This document shows positions 4,826 through 11,967 of a stretch of DNA of 16,628 nucleotides, piece after piece. Both the position numbers and the translations under genes were made by a program. The stretch is from JAQBQZ01 sp964406475 (GTDB lineage: Bacteria; Patescibacteriota; Minisyncoccia; Phycocordibacterales; CAIRYW01). The stretch covers positions 1-16,628 of the forward strand of contig CAYORS010000014.1 of NCBI GenBank assembly GCA_964406475.1, in the 5' to 3' direction. Position 1 is the first letter of the stretch. Each line of letters starts with the position of its first letter. Under the pieces are notes generated by a model that was not told the DNA's origin, made no database searches, and saw only the letters and a list, made by a program, of their open reading frames with translations.

Positions 4826-5751
4826 CATAAACCTTTGCAAGGGCCGCCCTTACGGTTTGAGAGAAAAGTCGAGATGATCAGGGTGATTGTTTTTATATCT
4901 TTAGGTTCAACCCAGATTATTTGTTTGTTTTTTTTAAACCATGTCATCTGACGTTTTGCATAGTGCCAGATTTCTTTTTTGAGGTTATCTATCATTTGTT
5001 CTTTGCTTATTTTCTTTTGTAGAAAGCGTGCAATATATCGATATTCAAGACCAAGCATTTCCATTCTTTTCCAGGAAAGGCCTTTGTTGTGGAGGTTTTT
5101 GACTTCATCTATCATACCCATTTGAAGACGTGTGATGAGTCTTTTTTCAATTCTTTTTTTGAGGATGAGAGGGTCTCTCATTACTCCGATAACAAGGGTG
5201 TCATAAAGAGGATTTGATGTGAGAGCGGGGACTTTGCCAAGAGATTTTGCTATTTCGATAGCTCGGATAAGACGAACTTTGTTTTTGATATCAATCTCTC
5301 GGTAGCGATTCTTGTCTAATGCAAGAAGGGTTTTTTGAAGTTGTGCGAGTGAATATGTCTCAAGTTTTCGGCGAAGTTTTGGATTAGGTGGTATATAAGG
5401 CAGTGATGTGTTGTATATCACAACATCATTATAAAATCCTGTCCCGCCACAGAGAATTGGGGTTTTGTTACGAGAATGAATATCTGTAATTTTTTTGAGA
5501 GCTTCTGTTTTAAAATCATCAACTGTAAATATTTTTTTGGGATTACAGATATCTAAAAGATGATGAGGAACACCTCGCATTTCTTTTTGTGTGATTTTGC
5601 CAGTCCCGATATCAAGCCCTCTATAGACTTGTCTTGAGTCGGTTGAGATTATCTCTCCATGGACTTTCTTTGCAAGCCAAACAGCAAAATCACTTTTACC
5701 TGATGCAGTAGGTCCAACAATAGATATGATCTTTGCTTTCTCTTTTGACAT
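4822..5751 (-). CDS. miaA: tRNA dimethylallyltransferase MiaA
   Basis: 309 aa, normal family length. It transfers a dimethylallyl group from DMAPP to N6 of adenosine 37 in tRNAs that read UNN codons; tRNA-Tyr, -Trp and -Leu(CAA) in this window belong to that class. Visible motifs: P-loop GPTASGKS (13-20), substrate loop DSRQVYRGLDIGTGK (38-52), GGTGFY (102-107), KNKVRLIRAIEI (157-168) and the C-terminal KRQMTWFKK (266-274). The start MSKEKAKIISIVGP is standard; no Shine-Dalgarno sequence precedes it. The C-terminal RKGGPCKGLC is unusual because it is encoded by a terminator-like hairpin, and the stop codon lies in the -35 box of a downstream RNA gene. A 34-aa ORF starts 130 bases upstream on the same strand. 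Confidence 0.96.
   Translation of the reverse strand: MSKEKAKIISIVGPTASGKSDFAVWLAKKVHGEIISTDSRQVYRGLDIGTGKITQKEMRGVPHHLLDICNPKKIFTVDDFKTEALKKITDIHSRNKTPILCGGTGFYNDVVIYNTSLPYIPPNPKLRRKLETYSLAQLQKTLLALDKNRYREIDIKNKVRLIRAIEIAKSLGKVPALTSNPLYDTLVIGVMRDPLILKKRIEKRLITRLQMGMIDEVKNLHNKGLSWKRMEMLGLEYRYIARFLQKKISKEQMIDNLKKEIWHYAKRQMTWFKKNKQIIWVEPKDIKTITLIISTFLSNRKGGPCKGLC
4829..4858 (-). terminator. Terminator-like hairpin inside the miaA 3' end
   Basis: On the minus strand AAACC and AAGGG arms (4858-4854 and 4851-4847) pair with CCCTT and GGTTT (4843-4839 and 4833-4829). It encodes the last residues of MiaA (NRKGGPCKGL). A run of six T begins about 9 nt further on (4819-4814), so termination may be imperfect. 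Confidence 0.5.
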
Positions 5752-5775
5752 AAAATAAAAGTGATTGTGTGAAAA

Positions 5776-5880
5776 CTATGCAGTAGCTTCTTCAGTTGCA
5801 GGAGCCTCGACTGGAGTCGCAGGTTCTGCAGGGGCTGTAGTTTCTTCTGCTACTGGAGCAGTTGTTGTATCATCAGACAT
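5776..5880 (-). CDS. Ala/Pro/Thr/Glu-rich mini-protein, 34 aa
   Basis: ATG at 5880, stop TAG at 5778-5776. The product is almost only A, T, E and P, begins MSDDTTTAPVAEE and has repeated PAxP and EATxP-like units, so it is acidic and disordered. Its richer base composition stands out from the surrounding A/T-rich DNA. It could be a real short gene between tRNA-Leu and miaA, or the remnant of a longer protein's disordered tail. A hairpin GATGCTA-AGTG-TAGCATC (5903-5920) lies just upstream. No Shine-Dalgarno sequence is seen. Function unknown. Confidence 0.45.
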   Translation of the reverse strand: MSDDTTTAPVAEETTAPAEPATPVEAPATEEATA

Positions 5881-5902
5881 GTTGATGTTGTTTAACTGGT
5901 AA

Positions 5903-5920
5903 GATGCTAAGTGTAGCATC
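5903..5920. other. Short inverted repeat upstream of the 34-aa ORF
   Basis: GATGCTA (5903-5909), AGTG, TAGCATC (5914-5920). A 7-bp perfect stem with no T run, 22 bases before the ORF start on the minus strand; an operator or leader hairpin is possible. The rest of 5921-6042 shows no gene. Confidence 0.35.
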
Positions 5921-6042
5921 AATATCAAGATATAGCGAATCTACCTGACCCATCCGTTTGCAAGCAAGCTTACTGTTACCACAAACACAAGTGATAAAAC
6001 TACTATCTGAATAATTACCCAAACTTCTCTATTTCAATTTTG

Positions 6043-6124
6043 TGCCCGGGGGGAGACTCGAACTCCCAAGTCTTGCGACGCTCGATTTTGAGTCGAGTAC
6101 GGTTACCAATTTCGTCACCCGGGC
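6043..6124 (-). tRNA. tRNA-Leu (CAA)
   Basis: 82 nt on the minus strand. Acceptor GCCCGGG (6124-6118) with CCCGGGC (6050-6044); discriminator A at 6043; anticodon stem CTCGA/TCGAG with loop CTCAAAA, so anticodon CAA; long variable arm as in class II tRNAs; T-arm GGGAG/CTCCC with loop TTCGAGT. No CCA encoded. Unlike the Tyr and Trp genes it has no hairpin element behind it. A plus-strand ORF over it (6040-6249) is spurious. Confidence 0.94.
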
Positions 6125-6129
6125 ATAGA

Positions 6130-6149
6130 ACTACAAAATACTACAAAAT
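6130..6149. repeat. Two 10-bp tandem repeats before tRNA-Leu
   Basis: ACTACAAAAT twice in a row, ending 5 bases from the tRNA 5' end. It may simply be a small slippage duplication in the tRNA promoter region. Confidence 0.6.
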
Positions 6150-6198
6150 TGATTATTTTTCAATACATATTTTGCTTTTTGATTTTGTGTTTTTGATT

Positions 6199-6204
6199 TA
6201 TAAT
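6199..6204 (+). promoter_or_regulatory. -10 box of parB
   Basis: Perfect TATAAT, 44 bases before the parB start, with T-rich sequence and TTGATT 14 nt upstream as a poor -35. A second TATACT-like box lies nearer the ATG, so the real start is uncertain. Confidence 0.4.
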
Positions 6205-6248
6205 AAACAGGTAAAATTTATTAATCCTATACTTAAGAAAAACTCATA

Positions 6249-7316
6249 ATGGAATTTTTTAATAATGCTATTTTCTGGATTGAAACAGAAAAAATAAAAC
6301 CAAACCCTTTTCAGCCGAGAAAAGAGTTTGATGAGGCGCGCCTCAAAGATCTTGCATCGTCTATTCGTCAATACGGTATTTTGCAGCCGCTTGTGGTTAC
6401 ACGTAAAGAAGTTTATAGAGAAGATGGAAGTATGTTTGTAGAATACGAGCTTATCTCTGGAGAGCGACGATTACGCGCTTCGAAGATTGCAGGTCTCACA
6501 CAGGTGCCGGCACTTATTCGCACAGGGGAGCAAAACGACAGAGTCAAACTCGAGCTTGCAATCATCGAAAACCTCCAAAGAGAAGATCTTAATCCTATTG
6601 ATCGGGCCAAATCTTTCAAGCAGCTTGTCGATCAGTTTAACCTTAAACATACAGAAATAGCAGAAAAGATAGGCAAAAGCCGTGAATATGTCTCCAACAG
6701 TCTCCGTCTTCTTCAGATGCCACAGGTAATGCAGGATGCGCTCGCAGAAGGCAAAATATCAGAAGGACACACAAGACCTATTATGATGCTCGGTGATAGG
6801 CCAGAAGAGCAAATGGTGCTCTTCCGTGAGATTATGCAACGCAAGATGACTGTCCGAGAGGCAGAGGGTATCGCTCGGAGGATTGCGTATGACAAGGTCC
6901 GCAAAAAAGAATATGTCTTCAGTCCAGATATTATCGAAATGGAAGAGAAGCTTACTGAGGCGCTTGGAACGAGAGTGCAGATTGAAGCGGGACAGGCAGG
7001 AGGCAAGATTCATATCGATTATTTTTCAGAATCAGATCTACGAAATATTCTCGAATTTATCAAAACTTCGTTTGATAAGAAAGTATCAGAAACTATTCCT
7101 GGCACTGCAGAGGAATCTATCTTAAGTCAATCAACACCACTTGAGGTAAAGGCAGAAGTGCCTCGAGAGGTGCAAGAGATAAATGAGGTACCCATTAGCG
7201 CGCTTTCAGATCAAAACATCACGACAGAAGAACAGAAAGTTCTTCAGAACGATATGCCAAAAGAAGAGAAGAAGGACGAAGAAGAGGTTTACGATTTGAA
7301 TAACTTTACGGTTTAA
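6249..7316 (+). CDS. parB: Chromosome-partitioning protein ParB (Spo0J)
   Basis: 355 aa. ParB loads on parS sites near the origin, slides as a CTP-driven clamp and works with ParA to separate chromosomes. Visible: NPFQPR (19-24), the CTP-binding/hydrolysis motif GERRLRA (71-77), ENLQRED (107-113), and the helix-turn-helix LKHTEIAEKIGKSREYVSNSLRLL (132-155). The region about 195-265 matches the C-terminal dimer domain. The tail (about 275-355) is long, acidic and disordered, ending EEEVYDLNNFTV; such a tail is unusual and may be a docking peptide. parA is not adjacent, and I saw no parS site or cluster of DnaA boxes. A hairpin terminator follows. Confidence 0.95.
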   Translation: MEFFNNAIFWIETEKIKPNPFQPRKEFDEARLKDLASSIRQYGILQPLVVTRKEVYREDGSMFVEYELISGERRLRASKIAGLTQVPALIRTGEQNDRVKLELAIIENLQREDLNPIDRAKSFKQLVDQFNLKHTEIAEKIGKSREYVSNSLRLLQMPQVMQDALAEGKISEGHTRPIMMLGDRPEEQMVLFREIMQRKMTVREAEGIARRIAYDKVRKKEYVFSPDIIEMEEKLTEALGTRVQIEAGQAGGKIHIDYFSESDLRNILEFIKTSFDKKVSETIPGTAEESILSQSTPLEVKAEVPREVQEINEVPISALSDQNITTEEQKVLQNDMPKEEKKDEEEVYDLNNFTV

Positions 7317-7322
7317 GTTTAA

Positions 7323-7353
7323 GAAATCCCCCATGCTTTGCATGGGGGATTTC
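7323..7353 (+). terminator. Terminator after parB
   Basis: Perfect 14-bp stem GAAATCCCCCATGC (7323-7336) / GCATGGGGGATTTC (7340-7353) with loop TTT. The following T run is weak. Confidence 0.7.
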
Positions 7354-7357
7354 TATA

Positions 7358-7385
7358 TTGCAATTTCTGATGGTGGTGGTAAATT
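7358..7385 (+). promoter_or_regulatory. Possible promoter of the two small membrane ORFs
   Basis: TTGCAA (7358-7363), 16-nt spacer, TAAATT (7380-7385): the same -35 and spacing as at 213 and 537, but a poorer -10. Confidence 0.3.
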
Positions 7386-7411
7386 GTAGGTAGATTAAAT
7401 ATGCACCGTAT

Positions 7412-7507
7412 ATGGAAAAAATACCCCATGTTATTTTCGCCATTGTAGCGATAATTACTATTGCCTTGGTTTGTATACCAAGTAGAGCATCCTCTAATAA
7501 GCAATAA
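7412..7507 (+). CDS. Small single-span membrane protein, 31 aa
   Basis: ATG at 7412, stop TAA at 7505-7507. It begins MEKIPH, has one hydrophobic helix (VIFAIVAIITIALVCI, about 7-22) and a short basic/polar tail. No family recognised. It lies 15 bases before a second small membrane ORF, and a shared promoter (7358-7385) and terminator (7684-7709) are possible. Very short ORFs can occur by chance, so confidence is moderate; the opposite-strand frames here look worse. Confidence 0.4.
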   Translation: MEKIPHVIFAIVAIITIALVCIPSRASSNKQ

Positions 7508-7522
7508 CCCCAACTCATTCGT

Positions 7523-7693
7523 ATGAACATTGCACATTTCTTTCTGACGACTTCAGGATCGTTCGACTTCAATACAATATCTGGAACTATCGGACTCATT
7601 ATCGCTCTAGTTCCTAGCCTTGGTTTTGTTGGTTATGCCGTATTACAACCGACTTTTGACCAAGAAATGAAGAACCCTCGAAGCGCCAAGTAA
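7523..7693 (+). CDS. Small single-span membrane protein, 56 aa
   Basis: ATG at 7523, stop TAA at 7691-7693. Starts MNIAHFFLTTSGSFDF, then one hydrophobic helix (about 19-41, TISGTIGLIIALVPSLGFVGYA, slightly broken by PS), then a polar charged tail. No family recognised. The stop codon lies in the loop of a strong intrinsic terminator with eight T, which fits a real transcription unit ending exactly here. Together with the 31-aa ORF upstream it fills the gap between parB and topA. Confidence 0.5.
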   Translation: MNIAHFFLTTSGSFDFNTISGTIGLIIALVPSLGFVGYAVLQPTFDQEMKNPRSAK

Positions 7694-7709
7694 TCTTGGC
7701 GTTTTTTTT
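7684..7709 (+). terminator. Intrinsic terminator between the small membrane gene and topA
   Basis: CGCCAAG (7684-7690), loop TAAT holding the stop codon of the 56-aa ORF, CTTGGCG (7695-7701), then eight T (7702-7709). The topA stop codon on the other strand overlaps the T run. Confidence 0.9.
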
Positions 7710-10005
7710 ATTTCTCCTCTTTCTTCTTGAATCTTCCTCTTCTTCCTACTACCTTTGGTTCACGGAGTATTTCGAGTGCTCTGTCATAACTTATTTCATA
7801 GACATCGTCTTTTTTGAGTGAACGGAAGTCTCCATCGTGAACGATGTAAGGACCAAACATACCTCTGTTTGCAACAATCGGCTTGCCTGAGTCAGGGTGT
7901 GTTCCTAGTGTTCGTGGGAGAGAGAGAAACTTCAATGCGTCTTTCAGAGTAATCTTGGTTGGATCGTATTCTTTTGGAATACTTGCCATTTTAGGTTTTG
8001 GGACGAGCTTTTGTTTTTCTTTTTCTTCTTTTGCTTTTGCTATTTCTTCTTTGGTGCGGCGAATTGTTTTACCTTGTGCATCTTTAGGACGAGGAGCTTT
8101 CTTTTCTTTTTTGATTTGTTCACCGAGTTGGACATATGGTCCGTATTTACCTGTTTTAACAAAGATAGGGAGTTTTGACTCGGGATCAATACCGAGCGGT
8201 TCATCTTTTTTGATCTCATAACCTTCAATTGTGAGAGCTCCATCACAATCAGGGTAGCGTGCACAGCTCAAAAACTTACCATTGCGAGAGAGTTTGATTG
8301 TCATAGTGCTTCCACATTTTGGACATTCAAAATGTGCATCTGCATCGCCGAGGTTGGTTGCTTTGTCGAGTTTTTCCTTTTCTTTGATTTCTTTGTGGAG
8401 AGGTGTATAAAAACTCTCAAGTGTTGTGACATATTCAGCATCACCATTTGCAATGTTATCAAGTTCATCTTCCATCTTTGCAGTAAAGTCATCGCTTATG
8501 TATGATGCAAAATTATGTTCCAAAAAAGTCGATACAACATCTCCTGTGTCAGTTGGTTTGAGTGATTTGTTTTCTTTTGTAACATACTCTCTTTCTTCAA
8601 GAGTTTTAATGATTGATGCATATGTTGATGGTCGTCCTATTCCGCGCTTTTCGAGTTCTTTAATAAGTCCTGCTTCTGTAAAGCGATTGGGTGGAGTTGT
8701 TTGTTTTGCTTCAGTTGTAATCTTTTGAAGATTTAGAGGGTCGTTTTTTGAAACAAGGGGGAGGATATTTTCTTCTCCTTTGCTTTTTGGGTCTATTTTG
8801 AGCCATCCATCAAATACAACTATAGAACCCACGGTTTCAAAAGAGGGGATAGACTGGTCATTAATATTTGCGATGATTTTTGTACGCTTCAGGTTTGCAT
8901 CTTTCATCTGACTTGCGATTGTGCGTGTCCAAATGAGATTGTACAGTTTCTTCTCATCATCATTGTTACCTGCAAATTCTTTGTTTATGTGAGTTGGTCG
9001 TATTGCTTCGTGTGCTTCTTGGGCATTTTTGCTTTTCTTACTAAAAATTCGTCTTTCTTCATATATATCTCCATAGTGAGTAATAATAAATTGTTGGATA
9101 GCAGAAAGAGCGTGATTACTCAAGTTTGTACTGTCAGTACGCATATAGGTAATATGTCCCGCTTCATAGAGCTTTTGTGCGATTCTCATCGTGTTTGAAG
9201 GAGAGAATCCTAGTCGTGTACTTGCTGATTGTTGTAATGTTGATGTTGTAAATGGTGCTTTGGGAGACCTTTTCACCATTGATTCTTCGATGTCTACAAT
9301 CACCCAGTTTTCTTTTTGTGCTCTAGCAACAATGTTTTCCACCTCTTCTTTTGTTCTTGGTTCCTTTGAACAAATAAGATGAATCTTCTCTTTGTTTTTT
9401 GGGTTTTCAAAATCTGCTTCTATAACAAAATAATCTTCAGGTTTGAACGCTCGAATCTCTCGTTCTCGCTCCATAATAATACGGAGTGCTGGTGATTGTA
9501 CTCGTCCAGCAGAGAGTCCATATCTCACCTTTTTCCATATAATTCCAGACAGATCGTAGCCAACAAGTCGATCTAATACCCGACGAGCTTCTTGTGCTTT
9601 TCGCAAATTTTGATCAATAGAGCGCGGGGACTTCAAAGCTTCTTCAATTGCTTCTTTGGTGATCTCTGTATAAGTAACTCTCTTGATATTTTTTTTTGTT
9701 TTTATTTTTGAATTGAGTATTTCTGCAAGATGCCATGCAATCGCCTCACCTTCACGATCGGGGTCTGTTGCAAGAAGTATTTCATCTGCTTTTTTTGCAT
9801 AATCAACAATCTCTTGAATTAGTTTTTCTTTACCGTGCGATATTTCATAATGAGGGACGAATCCTTTTGGAATGTCTATGGCTTGTTTATTGCTTTTAGG
9901 AAGATCTCGAATATGTCCCACTGATGCACGCACGGTATATGTACCACCGAGATATTTTTCGATTGTCTTTGCTTTTGCTGGAGACTCAACGATAAGTAAC
10001 TTCAT
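7708..10005 (-). CDS. topA: DNA topoisomerase I
   Basis: Type IA topoisomerase that relaxes negative supercoils. Residue numbers count from the upstream ATG at 10011. Toprim domain: LLIVESPAKAKTIEKYL with the catalytic Glu, and ATDPDREGE (81-89). The active-site tyrosine is Y289 in GHITYMRTDS. One zinc finger has C563, C566, C583 and C589. Two C-terminal Toprim-repeat segments (GKYGPYVQLG, 621-630; NRGMFGPYIVHDG, 715-727) are joined by a charged linker (632-680), and a basic tail (RRGRFKKKEEK) probably binds DNA. Fewer zinc fingers than E. coli TopA. The start at 10005 (MKLLIVES) was preferred over 10011 because a TATACC box at 10019-10014 puts transcription start near 10007. The gene diverges from the membrane gene at 10070. 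Confidence 0.96.
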   Translation of the reverse strand: MKLLIVESPAKAKTIEKYLGGTYTVRASVGHIRDLPKSNKQAIDIPKGFVPHYEISHGKEKLIQEIVDYAKKADEILLATDPDREGEAIAWHLAEILNSKIKTKKNIKRVTYTEITKEAIEEALKSPRSIDQNLRKAQEARRVLDRLVGYDLSGIIWKKVRYGLSAGRVQSPALRIIMEREREIRAFKPEDYFVIEADFENPKNKEKIHLICSKEPRTKEEVENIVARAQKENWVIVDIEESMVKRSPKAPFTTSTLQQSASTRLGFSPSNTMRIAQKLYEAGHITYMRTDSTNLSNHALSAIQQFIITHYGDIYEERRIFSKKSKNAQEAHEAIRPTHINKEFAGNNDDEKKLYNLIWTRTIASQMKDANLKRTKIIANINDQSIPSFETVGSIVVFDGWLKIDPKSKGEENILPLVSKNDPLNLQKITTEAKQTTPPNRFTEAGLIKELEKRGIGRPSTYASIIKTLEEREYVTKENKSLKPTDTGDVVSTFLEHNFASYISDDFTAKMEDELDNIANGDAEYVTTLESFYTPLHKEIKEKEKLDKATNLGDADAHFECPKCGSTMTIKLSRNGKFLSCARYPDCDGALTIEGYEIKKDEPLGIDPESKLPIFVKTGKYGPYVQLGEQIKKEKKAPRPKDAQGKTIRRTKEEIAKAKEEKEKQKLVPKPKMASIPKEYDPTKITLKDALKFLSLPRTLGTHPDSGKPIVANRGMFGPYIVHDGDFRSLKKDDVYEISYDRALEILREPKVVGRRGRFKKKEEK

Positions 10006-10013
10006 AAACATAG

Positions 10014-10060
10014 GGTATAGCCAAAATCGTTTTTTGGCAAATTTAGTTTTTTTATAGTAT
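10014..10060. promoter_or_regulatory. Divergent promoter region of topA and the membrane gene
   Basis: Minus strand: TTGCCA (10040-10035), 15-nt spacer, TATACC (10019-10014). Plus strand: TTGGCA-like -35 near 10034-10039 and TAGTAT (10055-10060), 9 nt before the ATG. An inverted repeat GCCAAAA (10020-10026) / TTTTGGC (10032-10038) lies between the boxes and could be an operator acting on both genes. Confidence 0.45.
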
Positions 10061-10069
10061 CATTTTTGT

Positions 10070-11020
10070 ATGAATAACTTTCTTAATATTGTCCTTGTTT
10101 TTATTGATAAATGTATTTTTCTTTTATCGTTTTTTGCTTTTTTCTTTTCTCTTATGTTTACAGATAGTCCTGAAGCAGGATCGGTTTTTCAAAATAAATA
10201 TATAATAGAATGGTTTGTTGCCGCCTGTGTGTTGGCTCTTCTTGCCAATCTTGTATTCTACATAAGTGTTGTATTTTCTACTAATACGGAACTACGATCA
10301 AGAGTATTTATTGTTTTGTCTGTTTCCGCTCTTTTTTCTTTATCACTTGGAGTCTATCGATATCTTCATATTTCTGATTATGCAGAAGAAGAAAGACAAA
10401 ATAAAAAGGCACAAGTAGAACAAAAGGTTGCGTTATTGAGTAATGATGCAACGTTCAATATAGAGGATTTTGGTGTGGCACTGCATTACAAACATCTTCT
10501 TTCGGATATGTATCTCAAAGAATTTGAAAATATTTGTCAAAATCACGCAGACACTGTTTTCAGTGTTGCTATTGTCGATCCTTTTTCGAGTGTCAAAAAT
10601 AATATTATTGTAGGTAAAAATTCTACTCTTGCAGAAAATCTTTTGCTCAATAGAGATTATGAATTGCTTAATATCATAGCTCCATACATCAAAAATCCTA
10701 ATTACCGTAACCCTGATGATATTGGTAAACTAATTTTAGATACATCTCTTTTTGAAAAGATAGTCAATGATTATCTTTTATATGATTATGTAGATGTGGG
10801 AGAAGCAATCAAAATTCTTTTACAAAATGGAGCCCAAAGTACTTTTGTTGATGCCAAAGGTCAAAATCTTGTCACGCGTCTTATGGTGAAGAGGGATTTT
10901 TTACAAAAAACTTTTAATTCATCTGATGTGCAGACTGATAAAGATAGATATTACAAAAAGATAGAAGAAATTAATGACCTCATAAAAATCCTTGGTGGTG
11001 AGCCCAAGGAACTACAATAG
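10070..11020 (+). CDS. Membrane protein with ankyrin-like C-terminal segment, 316 aa
   Basis: Not a known family to me. Three hydrophobic segments (about 5-30, 46-67 and 79-94) anchor the N-terminus. The rest is soluble, beginning with a charged helix AEEERQNKKAQVEQKV. Near the end, EAIKILLQNGAQSTFVDAKGQNLVTRLM (about 244-271) resembles a single ankyrin repeat (the LLxxGA and DxxGxxL pattern), and the preceding EILLNRDYELLNIIAPYI-like part may be a degenerate one. Such proteins usually bind partners at the membrane; no partner is evident. The start codon lies 9 nt after a -10-like box, so the mRNA would be nearly leaderless. Its 3' end overlaps the convergent dprA by 9 bases. Confidence 0.75.
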   Translation: MNNFLNIVLVFIDKCIFLLSFFAFFFSLMFTDSPEAGSVFQNKYIIEWFVAACVLALLANLVFYISVVFSTNTELRSRVFIVLSVSALFSLSLGVYRYLHISDYAEEERQNKKAQVEQKVALLSNDATFNIEDFGVALHYKHLLSDMYLKEFENICQNHADTVFSVAIVDPFSSVKNNIIVGKNSTLAENLLLNRDYELLNIIAPYIKNPNYRNPDDIGKLILDTSLFEKIVNDYLLYDYVDVGEAIKILLQNGAQSTFVDAKGQNLVTRLMVKRDFLQKTFNSSDVQTDKDRYYKKIEEINDLIKILGGEPKELQ

Positions 11021-11881
11021 TTTGATATACCCATACTCCTCTCTGATGATTTCTTTAATTTCCAGAATTGTCATCGTTTGAGAAAGTTTTTGTGAACTCC
11101 ATAATGTAAGAGACATAATCTCATCTCGTGTTTTAGGTTCTTGCAAGAATGACAAAAGATGTTTTTCATCACCACTGAGATCGGTATATTCTTTTTTTGT
11201 AGATTCTTCTTTTTGTATCAGTCCAAGAGCTTCTATAACATCTTTTGCACTAGCAACGGGCGTAGCACCAAGCTTGAGAAGCATCAAAGGTCCTTCAGAT
11301 GTGTCTCTTGTGACATCTCCTGGTATGGTCAACACATCTCGATTATAATCTGTTGCAAGCCGTGCTGTAATAAGTGTTCCTGATTTTTTCTCACATTCGA
11401 TCACAAGGATTGCTTTTGACAGTCCAGCCATAATTCTGTTGCGTTGAGGAAAAGAATAAAAAGTAGCTTTAAAATCATCTTCAAATTCAGAAAGTAAACA
11501 CCCATTGTTTTTGAGAATGGATAGTGCCAGATCAAAATGAGATCGGGGGTATAAAACATCTTCACGAAGACCAGAACCGGGTACAGCCAAAGTAGAAAGC
11601 CCTGCTTTGATAGCACTTGTATGCGCTATACCATCTATACCAAGTGCTAACCCAGATATAATGGTGATAGGGTACCCTTTGAGTCCTTCAATTATCTTTT
11701 CACACATCATCTTGCCATAGCTACTGTATTTGCGACTTCCCACAACACAAAGTCCTATGTTATAAGGTGCAGGGAGTTTGCCTCGGATAGAGAGTTTCTG
11801 GGGTGGGCGAGGGATTTCTCTCAACTGAAGAGGGATTTCTTCTTCTTTTATATATGTAATAGGGAATTCATCAAAAAACAT
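11012..11881 (-). CDS. dprA: DNA-processing protein DprA (Smf)
   Basis: 289 aa. DprA protects incoming single-stranded DNA during natural transformation and loads RecA. The Rossmann-like domain shows VGSR (47-50), SGLALGIDGIAH (76-87), FPQRNRIMAGLS (144-155), KSGTLITA (166-173) and the PGD turn (187-189). A winged helix that fits the usual C-terminal domain occupies about 232-287 (LSGDEKHLLSFL...TRDEI...SQTMTILEIKEIIREEYGYIKLL). The N-terminal SAM domain of many DprA proteins is missing, so this is a short form. It is convergent with the membrane gene at 10070 and divergent from serS. The gene suggests competence, common in Patescibacteria, but no comEC or pil gene is in view. Confidence 0.95.
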   Translation of the reverse strand: MFFDEFPITYIKEEEIPLQLREIPRPPQKLSIRGKLPAPYNIGLCVVGSRKYSSYGKMMCEKIIEGLKGYPITIISGLALGIDGIAHTSAIKAGLSTLAVPGSGLREDVLYPRSHFDLALSILKNNGCLLSEFEDDFKATFYSFPQRNRIMAGLSKAILVIECEKKSGTLITARLATDYNRDVLTIPGDVTRDTSEGPLMLLKLGATPVASAKDVIEALGLIQKEESTKKEYTDLSGDEKHLLSFLQEPKTRDEIMSLTLWSSQKLSQTMTILEIKEIIREEYGYIKLL

Positions 11882-11952
11882 ATTTTTATTGTAACAGTTT
11901 TTGTGGATTTGTGTTATATACTGCTCACCTGGATTTTGGTTTTATTTTGAAT

Positions 11953-11958
11953 TATACT
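11953..11958 (+). promoter_or_regulatory. -10 box of serS
   Basis: TATACT ends 9 nt before the ATG at 11968, pointing to an almost leaderless mRNA and to that ATG rather than the one at 11911. The -35 is weak. Another TATATA lies at about 11915-11920. Confidence 0.45.
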
Positions 11959-11967
11959 GATACTACT

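Noticed and set aside
6040..6249. 69-aa plus-strand ORF
   Set aside because: It runs through the tRNA-Leu gene and A/T-rich promoter sequence of parB.
7306..7599. 97-aa minus-strand ORF between parB and topA
   Set aside because: It overlaps the parB end and the parB terminator, and its composition is not protein-like; the plus-strand small ORFs fit promoter and terminator better.
11911..11967. 19-residue N-terminal extension of SerRS
   Set aside because: It precedes the likely -10 box at 11953-11958 and has no counterpart in SerRS, which normally starts MLD...
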